From positions 377,001 through 441,000 of the forward strand of contig JAODUO010000125.1 of NCBI GenBank assembly GCA_025642075.2: a stretch of DNA of 64,000 nt. Direction: 5' to 3'. Numbering within the stretch: the stretch's first letter is position 1; each line of letters begins with the position of its first letter. The DNA comes from Ridgeia piscesae. Taxonomy: Eukaryota > Annelida > Polychaeta > Sabellida > Siboglinidae. Shown in pieces: positions 27,101-39,100 of this stretch. Position numbers and translations under genes: made by a program. The notes under the pieces were generated by a model. That model saw only the letters and a program-made list of their open reading frames with translations. It did no database searches and was not told the origin of the DNA.

Positions 27101-30100
27101 GAGATCAAGACTGCCCTCCAGAGGGCGCTAGCGTTGCCCGAGAGCACAGAAAAGCACTCGAAGGTGCAGGCACTGACAAGTATCATCAGCACGATGATCG
27201 ATGCTTGCCCAACGCCCGGACAACTGCCCAATGAGGTATTCAAGGTAGGTGAACATTCTAAGATGACCCAAGTAAAATGAAACGGTAGTACAGCTACATG
27301 TTTTTATCGTTAATTTTGATGTGATAATTTTACATGAACACTAGTTAATGGGCACTAATGTTGATTTCTGGAAGGTTATCTTTTGAAAGCAGGTGCTGAT
27401 ATGACACGTCCATGGCAATATGTAATGTAACTGCATATGTTACAGGGTCAGCAGAACCTGATGAACAACATTGTGCGGATCCTACTGAAGCGAGGCATCG
27501 TCACTGACCTGGCTCGGGTGCCCCACAGTCTCGACATGTCGAGTCCGAGTATGTCAGCGACAATCAACGCGGCCCTGAAACCACTCGAGACCCTGTGTCG
27601 CATCGTAAACCAGCCCCAGACAGTGTCTGCACGCACCGCCAAGGGCAAGACTGCACCCACAGCCACAGCCGAAGAGGACGACACAACCACAGAGGCCACC
27701 GTGGTGGAGCCACCGACTACCACTGCTGAAGGTAGGTGGCAGTTGCAATGTATGTGAATGTTACGAGCTTTGTTACACATGCATGATATACAAAACGCTG
27801 AACCATAACATATTTTATCGCTGTCAGATTATGCAGTTACTTTTTGTGTTGTTTGCAAACATGTATTACACAAACAATGCAAATCCATTTTAAATATGGA
27901 AATAAAATATTTGTTTATATAAGTTTAAGGCTTGTTTGGCACACGTCACGGTTTAAAGGAAACAAATCTTGCCTGTTGTAAATCTAGAGTTCGGTATCCA
28001 TAATTGTTGTAATACTTTACCTCACACATTGACATCTTGGCAGCAGTACCTGCTGGACAGCCGGGTGACGCAAACACGACAGAGCAAGAGCAGGATGCGG
28101 AGCCGACAGCGACACAGGACACAGTTGTTGACGCGGGTGAGGTCATCATAGAGGACGTGACGGGCAATGACGAGGCAGCCACTGGCCTGGAGGAGACAAT
28201 GCCACTGGAGGCAGTTGAGCCACCCCACCATGACACCGGGGAGGTTGGTGGAGTAGCTTACTTACTGTGGAGAAGGGCGGGGTAGTAGTTTAGTTGCTGA
28301 ATAGAAGGGTGGGGTAGTAGTGGTTTGCATATTTCCTACCCTACTTTCTACATGCAAACTGAATATTTTTTGCCATATAATAGGCCATATAAATGTTATT
28401 AACCCATTTTATCCGGAATACGATTCTAGTCGTAGTTACCCTTTTGATCCGGAATACGATTCTAGTCGTAGTTTGCACTTGACACGGCTTCCCTGCACTC
28501 TGACGTTTTGGAATCCCATTGGCTGGTTAACACCGAATGACGTCAGTATATCGGGATCACTAGGAAACTCATATTTTTCAACCAATCAGCGCTGTTCTGT
28601 GGGTATTTGCAGTTCAAAGCGGGTACCCCCAAGCTAAAGTGAAATCAAAGATGGTGTCGAGTGGCAAAGATCGTTAAATGTTGACGTATTTTGAAGGATA
28701 ACTCCGCTAATTTACTTCATACTGGTGATGACAAGAAGGTAGACAAGTGGATAGACGATATAAGATGGACGGTTAAGGTATTTGATGCGACATTTGTCCG
28801 TGAAGACATACTTTGAAGCCATCGAAGTGGGTCAACCGACAACGGCATCCATTTCCGCCCACCTCGCTCCACGCCGTATTTTTGGCGCCAAACAAAGTTA
28901 AGAATATTTCCAACGACGGTAACTACTTCATAAATAAAGTGATGTTGAACAAAGTTGTTACTTTATAGTACTTCTTTATTAGTTACAAGAAATGAGCCAC
29001 AGAATTATATATCGTTGACAGAAAATATTTCAAAAATTTGCATAATTCCGCTCAGCGGCGCCACACGTTGGCGATTCAGTCGACTGACGTGGGGGTATTA
29101 CAAACAATTTTACATTATGAGATTATTATCCAAGATGTGTGGACAAGTTGTATACCTTTATTTTCAGCAGAGATTAATGCATAAAATAAACTCAACTTGC
29201 TCATTGACATGTTGCTTCCTTCATGGCGAAAATGTCGGGTGAAAAGTAATGTGACAAACCTCAACATAGGTTTGAATTTATTAGACATGTTTTGCCATAT
29301 GCCACATATAATATATATATATGATAAAACTATGAGTTTATCGATGCGACTGTATAGTTTATTTTATCTACTTTCTAAAGGTATATCACATTTAAAAATT
29401 GATTGAGAAATAATAAAGTTATGTCCATTTTAAATGAAGGCCTGTCATTTTTTAATGCTGACAGATTGGTTTGAGGAAATGATCAGGAACTGGCTGCAAC
29501 TCGTCTGCACTAGCTTCAGGATAAAATGGGTTAAGATCTGATAGTGTTGTTAAGATATGGCAGTTGGTTGAGATGTGATGTTACACGTGTTGCAGCAGCA
29601 CGAGTTGGAGGCAGCCCTGGAGCAGCTGCTGCAGCGGGCAAGTAGTCAACACGCAGCAGATGAGGTGCTTGGGGAGATCATTATGGAGACAGGTGCGTCA
29701 ACGTGGTGTTATTACTGTGTGGCAGAAAGCTTCCCAGAAAAGTCAATATGGTTTTTAACTGAACAGCAGGTCTGCAATGGAATGGAGTCTGGTGTGCTTT
29801 GATTGCTTCCGAGAACTCGTTACCACTGTATATAAGAATTTACCTTTGTAGGACCACAAACGCAAGAAGTTTGTGTGATACAGTGCTGTGTGATGACAAA
29901 CAAGTGACATGTCTAGATACAGCAGATAGTTCCGTCTCATCTGTCACCACTTGCCCTGTGCTGGAAGGAAACGATGGGTGTAGCACTTGTCAGTCACTCA
30001 TTTTGTAGCCTTAGTTTTCTTCTGTGTTTACAATTATCAATTAGATTTCAATGAGTTGTTATATTTGCCAGACAGTAAAGTTGTTATGTGGAACTCCATC

Positions 30101-33100
30101 TGAGATACGCGCCCCCATGTGGTTGCAGTGGACACGTCGCGGGGCCTGGAGCAGCAGGGTGAGGACGGAGGGGTGGTGATTGACGTGGAGGTGGAGACAG
30201 AAGACATGGACCCACATGACTCTCAGATGATCACCCAGGAGATCTCTGAGGACGAGGCCGACGACGTTGGTCAAGGTATGACCTCCATGGTCTGGTAGTT
30301 CACTGTCACCACTCCTATATCTTTTCCAGAGGGGTCTAGGTAGCCTACTGTGGGTCTTAGCTCATACAACAATATAATAAATGGTGTGTATTCATATAGA
30401 TATAATATTATGTAGCATACTGACATGCACACTCAGCGATAGTTACTGTACAAAAGTTACCAGAATTGTGAATGTTTCTGTTGCATGAATCTGGCAGTAG
30501 ATAATGACCGGTCACTTCATGTAGTGACCATGTCTGAGAACTACTGCAAGAGTGAAGTCAGCGATGTTATCCTGGGCAGCCGGCTGGAACCAGTGCTGTC
30601 TGCCCTTGGAAAGCATCGCAACATAAGCCAATGTCTCCTGGATAAACATTGTCATGTTTCATTTGCTGTGGTTACGTGAAGTAATGTAGGGTGTCATTTA
30701 TATCATATGTTGAGGAGGAATGGCAGAATTGTGATTGGTTCTTAAATGAAACGTCTGTTTAGAAGTGGGAATGGTTTGAAGTGAAGATTTTGTTTGTGTT
30801 TAGACCATGAGGAAAACGACTCGGAAGGGGAGGAAGAAGACGAGGACCATGAAGTAGGAGATGAGGACGATGAAGAGGGTGATGAGGATGAAGACGAGGA
30901 TGAAGATGATGAGGTAGGTTGTATGGATGAGAAGTATATGATAGTGGATGAAGATGATGAATCAAGTCGGAGATGAATAAGGAAGGGATGTTGATGGGAA
31001 TGGGTGACATTGCTAGTGCATGAGGTGTAGCTGCAAGACTACATTGATTTTCTTGGACCAATGATTGGCAGAACAGAAACCTGTAGTAACCAGTAATCAA
31101 CAGGTCTGAATTCCATTGCAACTGACAGGTCCCTTATGCTTGCAGTACTTATTAGAAGCTGTAAATGCCTGGCTTGACTGACATGGCATCGGTTACAGGA
31201 GGGATCAGACATGGAAGCTGACGAAGATGACATCGATTTTGATGACTTTGACGATGATGACATGCCGTTTGGGATGAACGACGATGACATCGAAGCGCAG
31301 TTGCAGGAAATGTTGCAAACAAGTAAGTAGTACCAGAAACAGACATGCATCTCTACTCTGTCATACGTCTGTGACCACTAGATGTGCAGCAAGATATGCC
31401 ATAGTCATATCGTTATCTCGGAGGATAAATGATTTCCTTGTTTAAAATTGACTGTTTTGTTGATATTGATTGTGATGATTGCCATGGTTATTGAGCCTCT
31501 AACAGCTGTTGCAGGTACACAGATACGGTCCTACCAGCTTCCCATTTCCATCCACGACACTGATAACAATAGCGAAATGATTGGTAAGTGGTATCAATCT
31601 CTCCTGTCTTGATAACCTGATCCATGGCCACATTATCTTTTCCTACCTCGCTACCTTCATCCCATTCTTTGCCATCCTCACACACATAATCTGAGAATAC
31701 TTTAACATGGTTACTAGTTAGATTGTTATTACGTCTGTCTGTAGATGAAAACAGGTTCTCTCAAATTGTGCTGCATGGGGAGGGTGGTGATACTTTTCTC
31801 ATCAAAGTTGTAATGCATAAGGAATATGAGTCTGTCTTGTATATTTGTTTCTTGTTAATAACGACTGATCTTTGTAATATTGTTCAGTACTATGATATTT
31901 AACCATTATTGGTTCACTTGCAGAATTGTAAAATTGTAAGTGCTGCGTCTTGTGTTTCAAGGTCCAATGATTCCTCCAGCGCCTAGCAACGTAACGGCCA
32001 CACATCCTCTGCTGATTCGCCAGTCGGACTCACACAATGTCGGTGGTGCCATTGCGGCGCGCGTGCACCGCGCAGGACGCCAGCGGGGCACGTACAGGTA
32101 CACTGGGGCGCCGGGGCGGCAGACACTACATGTACACTACACGGGGGAACAGCCCATGCCCCCCACCCCTGCCATACTCCAGAGGTATGTGGTTGGATTC
32201 CCACACAGTTGACAGAATTGTCAACAAACACCAACACATCTCACGTCCAACTGCTAACGTCATGTTACTGCACTCCTCTATGTCCATGAAGTCCAGATGG
32301 AGGCTGGCCGTCATACTGGCTCACGTTGTCTGTTTTGTTCTTCTCGTTGATCTTGCCCCATTGTCACCTCCCCCCACCTCGTCTCTTGCTTCTCATTTCC
32401 AATCCCACCAAATCCTTTTCACCCGGTCCTTCCAGCCGGTTGTATGACTCCTCTTGTCCCATTTTCGTGGAACTGCCTTGTAATCTTTTTGAAACATCAA
32501 AACGGAATGGCCAAATGTAATGGAAAATCTGTTCTATAGTGTTATGCACAATGTGATTTTGCTTCCAAATTATACTTAAACCTTAGTATGGAGATGGAGG
32601 GTGGGGGGAGGGGGACTAATATGTCGCAGTGACTGGCAGCTGGAGTGGGACAGATGTACACAATCTGTAGCCATGTGTAAATGCTGTTGTTGCAGTATAT
32701 GCACATGTATGTAACAGTTGAATACTATTATTTACATGGGATATCTGTAGAAACTTAATTTACTAGTACCAGACACGGTAGTATACAAGTAATATGCCTC
32801 TAGATTTTGTGCACTCTCATCTTCCATCTGATTGCAGACTTCTCGGTCCAAGTGCAGCCAATGTGCTGCAACTGACCAACACGCTGTTCAGCGGTGCACA
32901 GCCTCGCTTCCATTTCATCATGAATGATGACGTCCACTTCATCTCCCGCAATGATGACAACCTTTTTGAGGACATGTTTCTTGTGAGTCTAATATTTCCT
33001 GTCATTTTAAACGGATATCATAATACAGCTGTTTATTATTTTGGCAATTGATCAGACACTTGCAAATATAAATTTTCTGTTTTCATATGTAATTCTCAAT

Positions 33101-36100
33101 TTTTTGGTCACTGATGTGACAATGGAGACAACAGTGAGGTTTCTCTCTACTACCTAAAGAACATGTCTCAGATTTCATCAGGCACTAGAACTGACGAACT
33201 ATATGACACCATCATTGCAGGACTCGTTTCTTCGAGGCGGAGGGCAGTAACTCGGGCATGCTGTCAAATGTACCCGCGGCCCTCAGTCGGTGGACAGAGG
33301 AAGCACGGGTGCTTGATGCCGACAGTATGCATGACTGCATCACAGGTGAGTGCTTCATTGGCTACTTGCATGATTGTTCCTCGGAAGTAGGCTGCCTTCT
33401 GGTAGCTTACTGCTGAGAGTACCTTACATTTGGGTAGAAGCCAGATTTGAAGAATGGATTCAAAACACAAACTTGCTTGATGACATGTCAAAAAGTGATC
33501 CGGCTTCTGCAAAGATATATGATAACCTATCAATGAATATATAGCAAACAAATTTGAATTGGTCAAGAGCAAATTGACATTTTGGAAATAATTGATAAAT
33601 TCCTAGCAGATACTGACTGTTTTCCTCAGGCATTAGTTTGGCAGCAGATAGTGACCAGTCACTTCCTCTGTAGTGACCATGTCTGAGAACTACTGCAAGA
33701 GTGAAGTCAGCGATGTTATCCTGGGCAGCCGGCTGGAACCAGTGCTGTCTGCCCTTGGAAAGCATCGCAACATCTCATTGGTGTCAGATAATTAATTTTT
33801 CACATTTTGTAATTTGCCTCAAAGAATATGCCAATTCCCGTTTGACAGTCAACTTTTGTAGTCATTTACAGGTGTAATGTCAGATGTGTTGTTGTCTGGT
33901 GTCATATATTGGTTGTGCAGGAAATTACCACTTGATATTGCCTGAACGTTGCTACGGGAGATAGATTGCTTCCATTTTCTGCCCTCTGTGAATAGAATGT
34001 GTAATTAGTGGTAGGTAGCATACATTTGAGAGGCGTGTCAGTACTTGATAATAGTTACTTTTATACCAACTTGCTTGTAACACGGATTCTCTAACACTAG
34101 TCTTGACTTTTCTGAGTTATGAGCTAACATACCTGAGAAAAGTCAATGCTGTTTTGTTGGCAGCAGATAGTGACCAGTCACTTCCTCTGTAGTGACCATG
34201 TCTGAGAACTACTGCAAGAGTGAAGTCAGCGATGTTATCCTGGGCAGCCGGCTGGAACCAGTGCTGTCTGCCCTTGGAAAGCATCGCAACATAAACCAAT
34301 GTTGATTACTATGAGATACTTGAGATGTATTCCCAAAGCCACCACTAATGGGATGAGTTTGTTGGTGTAGTTCTGAAGCCGGCCATCATTGATGAGTTGG
34401 AGCAGCACCGAGACAAGGAGCTGGCTGAGAGACGGGAGAAGAGAAGGAAGCTGGCCGCAGACGAGCAGGCAAGGAGGGAGAAGAAGAACGGGTCGATGTC
34501 GGAGGTCACCGCCGCCCTTGAGCACATCCAGTCAGTGGCAGTCACCACTCCGGTCAGCGGGGCAGCCACGGACAGTCTGGTGTGGACGTCCAATAGATCT
34601 GCCAGACTGCAGGTGAGAATGAGGGGTCAGTGATGATGTGTTTACAGGTACACACTGAGCCAGCTGTGTATCTTCCAAGTCAACTTTATCTGAATTTTCC
34701 AAGCTAGATTTTGCTGTATTTTACAAGTCAGTGTAAACTTTGGAGCGTTCAAAAGAACTGACAGTCGAAATGCAGGTAATACAGGCTGTTTACTGGGCAT
34801 GGTGACCTGTTTGAAGTCATTTTGCAGAATGTGTAACAGAAAAAAGCAAAACAATATTTTTAACAGAGTAAACAAATCTTTAGCAACTGTTTTTAAAATG
34901 TGTCTTGTGTGTTGTCAGGGAGACCTGAGTAATGTTGACACGGCTGGGGTTGTCACGCCAAGGTTGAATGAGGGAGAGTCTGTCGGTACAGATACACCAA
35001 CGTCTATTCCCATGGCAACACCACAAGTGCTAGGTGAGTGTCATGTGGTGTACAACTATATCTCAAGTGTGATGTCTACAGTGTGTGCCCTGTCACATGT
35101 TGTAAGACAAGTGCTGCAGGTTTCAGTCACTCTGATCATGCCTATAGAAAAAAAGTCACAAAATATATAAAAGTGTGTACAGATACTGCTGCAACCTTTT
35201 GAAATAGCTGTACTGATTCGCTACAGTCACGTTGGCTGCACTCCACCAGTACGCTACACGACAGTAGACTACCCAGCTGAAATAGGCTGCAATACACTGG
35301 CAGTCGTAATCTCTGTGTGCTGAGACTGGTGGACCAAGGCCTCCCAGTCTTCTGTCTGCCACTCTCTCTTGTGTGTCTGTGTCAGAGATAACCCACAGGA
35401 CATGACAGATTTAGTAGCCACTCTGGTATCCTATGTCCTACAACATTTAAAGTCCCTTGCCTATGATTCATGAACTGCCTTGTATTCACTCTGTTACACC
35501 CCCCTCTTACCAGCCATACACACTTCTTCATCTTCATGAGAGGTTGATGTCTGGATAGCAATCTTGCTAGTTATGTGAGAAGTGTACGTTTGAAATGTAA
35601 TATAGCCAATGTTGAGTGTGATGAGACTGCTTCGTGTTTCAGCAGCAAGCAGTATAGTGACAACGCAGTCACTAGCAGAGGCCATCGCCACAGCAATTGT
35701 TGTTGATGCACTGGCCACACCCATAGTGTCCTCCACAAGTTCAGCAGGTATGTAGTTGTGGGCAAATACGTGTCGGTCAACATATAAACTTTTAACTTGT
35801 TTTCCATGTATACATAAGGATTAAGTATGTATGTAAGGTATGACAACATTAAAAAAAAACATTTGTATAAATTCAGTTTTAAACCGAGAAGAGTGCGCCT
35901 GATGGCAGTATGTGTCATGTCTGACGTCACAACTGGGCATCCAGAAAGTGCGACAAAAATAGACATATTCGAAGAAATCCAGTGGCATAGCACAAAATGT
36001 GGAATTTCTAATTCATTGGTTTTTAGGTAGTTTTTTGCTTTGTGGACATGTATTATAATATTGATTGAAGCAATAGGTGTTTTTATTTGCTTTAATGTTC

Positions 36101-39100
36101 TGTTTCAGCTGGAGCTCACCCGGCACATACAGCAACAGTCTCGGCAAACCAATCTAGTGCTGTGTCAATGACAACAGTAACATCTCCATTGACTGTGACA
36201 ATACCCAGCACCCCAGATCAACCCCTGCCCTTAGTGGCCCCCACGGCTCCCCCCAGGGTGACGGGGTGAGTGTCCACAAACATGTCATGTACATTTGTCT
36301 TGTCATCTTACGAGAAATGTGTGACAATTTCAATTGAAGTTTCTATTTGTACGTGCTAGGAAAGTGGATTCTGCAATATGTGGTTAGAAATAGACACAAG
36401 ATAATGAAAACATCTGTAGAAATTGGTAGACGTTTTCACAGTTTCTATGAGAAATTATTGAGGCAGCTTTTTGCAGCTTTAACCAGTGTTCCTGGAATTG
36501 TTATATGTAAGAAGTATGGATATTTTAGTAAGTAATTAAATAAGTAATAAAACTAAGTAAGTGACTGCCTTTTAAATACATCACTAGGATATAGACCACT
36601 GGTCTAGAGAAGTGAATGAACATAGCAAATGGTGAGTGGACCCCAATGCCTGGGAGGAGATGCACTTACATTACCGAACATAAACACTGTTTAGGGAGAC
36701 TTGTGTGACAGCCCTAGCATTGCTCCTAATCAGTGACCCTTCCTTGCTCCCTCCCCTCTAGAGCCATGATGTCGGCAATGCTTGACACGGATGTGCTGCA
36801 CCGGGCAGAGGCTGCGTGTATAAGACGCCACATGCTGCCTCCCACCTCTGACATGTACCCAGCCACAACCACGGCACCTTCAGCCAGGGTCGACAACTCC
36901 ACCGCCATTGACCTGTCTGATCTCAGTCGGAATCGGTCAGCAAGTGCACTGGACGGTGCGTCCCGTACTGTCGACATCGGTGACGTTGTCGTGTCGATGG
37001 AGTCGGTGTCGAGTTTAACTGAAGCTGATCAGCCCAACATTCTTGCCATGCGTGAGTTCCTTGAGTTTTTCTGAAAGTGTCAGTAAATGAATTGGGTAGG
37101 CCTTCTCTAGGTGAAATCAGTTAGTTATTTTGTTTAGTGGTAGGTACTATTTATCATCTCATACACACTGACACACAGCTTCCCTGACAACAATCACTTG
37201 ACCGGTTACTCTCAAAAGGACAAGGACTGTATTTGCTGTAAGACAGCTGTAGTGGTGAACCTGGGCTGGTATCTGGGTGGATCAAACGGCGCAGAAGTAC
37301 TTGCAACTGCCCACAATACCTATGTAATAATCATTTGCGTAGTTGTACACTCATTTAGTGTTTGTGCTTACACATGTACATACACAACCTGTGAATCAGC
37401 TTGGGATTTTCTTAGTCCTCAGCTAAGTCTGCATTGTTTACCTAGTGACAACTGTCCTCTGCAGCATTGTTTACCTCCTCACACTACCTGTCCTTTGCAG
37501 CATTGTTTACCTGCTGACACTACCTGTCCTCTGCAGCATTGTTTACCTGCTGACACTACCTGTCCTCTGCAGCATTGTTTACCTCCTCACACTACCTGTC
37601 CTCTGTAGCATTGTTTACCTGCTGACACTACCTGTCCTCTGCAGCATTGTTTACCTGCTGACACTACCTGTCCTCTGCAGCATTGTTTACCTGCTGACAC
37701 TACCTGTCCTCTGCAGCATTGTTTACCTGCTGACACTACCTGTCCTCTGCAGCATTGTTTACCTCCTCACACTACCTGTCCTCTGCAGCATTGTTTACCT
37801 GCTGACACACCTGTCTCTGCAGCATTTTTTAAACCTGCGACACTAACTAAACTCTTAGAAATTGTTTACCTTTTCACACTTCCTGTTCTTGAGCATTGTT
37901 TACCTGCTGCTACCTGTCCTCTGGCATTGTTTATCCTCACACTATCGTCCTCTTCAGTTTTTTAAACCTAATAATAAACCCTGTCCTCTAGTGCTGTTTA
38001 AACCTACTACACTACTGTCCTCTTAGCATTGTTTAGCTATGACATGAACGTTCTAGCATTGTTTACCTCCTGGGAGGACCTGCCTTACATTTTACCTGAA
38101 CACTTTGTCCTTGACATTCTTACCTCCCCCAAAACTCCTGTCCCTTCCTTGTTTACCTCCTCACACTACCTGCCTCTGTAGCTTTGTTTACCTGCTGACA
38201 CCGCTGCGTCTGCAGTATTGATCCTGCTGCCTACCTGCCTCTGCACTTTGTTACCTCCCACAACCGGGTCGGTCGACAACTCCACCGCCATTACCTGTTG
38301 ATCTCAGTCGGAATCGGTACCCCTCCCGTGTCCCGTACTTGTTACCTCCTCACATACCTGCCCGTTTTCAGGTTTGGGTTTCGAGTTTAACTACCTGTCA
38401 GCTAAAGCATTCTTGCCACCCGTGACACTACCTGTCCTCTTCAGCATTGTTTCCTGTAATAAATTTGGGTGCCTCTTCGGCATCAGTTTACCTCCTTAGG
38501 TACTGTCTCTTTATCATTGTTACACACTGACACACCTTCCCTGAAAGCAATGTTACCGTTACTCCATAGGCTTGGCTTGTTTGCTGAACAGCTACTGGTC
38601 CTGCAGCTTTGGGTTTCTCGGTCAAAGCCAGATACTTGCATGTCCCAATACCTACTTACTATCATTTGCAGTTGTTTACCTCGTTTAGTGTTTGTGCTCT
38701 ATACAAACTTGTTCGCTGGGGTACCTTAGTCTGCAGCTTGTTTACCTCTCACACTACCTGTCCTCTTCAGCATTGTTTACCTGCTGACACTGCCTGTCCT
38801 CTGCAGCATTGCATCCGGTGACTGAGTTAGCCATGGCGACACCAACACCACGGGCGAATCCAGCCGGGGTGAGTGTGGTAGGGACGTCAGCACTCCCTAG
38901 TGCTGCACAGACAACTGCCATCACGAGTCAGGCGCTACTTGCTCAGGGTCTGCATGAATTAGTAGCTAGGTGAGTATGTTTATGGTAAATCTAGTACAAA
39001 TCTAAACTTAGTCCAAAATTCAAAAATTATTAAACTATCAAGACATACATTTTCAATATTTCTTTGGTACATCTTAACATAAGATATATATATTATGACA

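Noticed and set aside
30794..30976. Separate small acidic protein
   Set aside because: It is HUWE1 exon 40 read through its donor.
32838..33345. Alternative explanations of the exon 44/45 junction (donor AT|GTTTCT, or acceptor after CGAG at 33236)
   Set aside because: Both use weak splice sites, and the first needs a poor donor; one surplus G in exon 45 keeps strong canonical sites and the expected protein sequence.
37198..37846. Frames of 133-136 codons with a repeating 12-residue unit
   Set aside because: They are a translation of the 36-bp intronic minisatellite; the true exons on both sides chain in phase without it.
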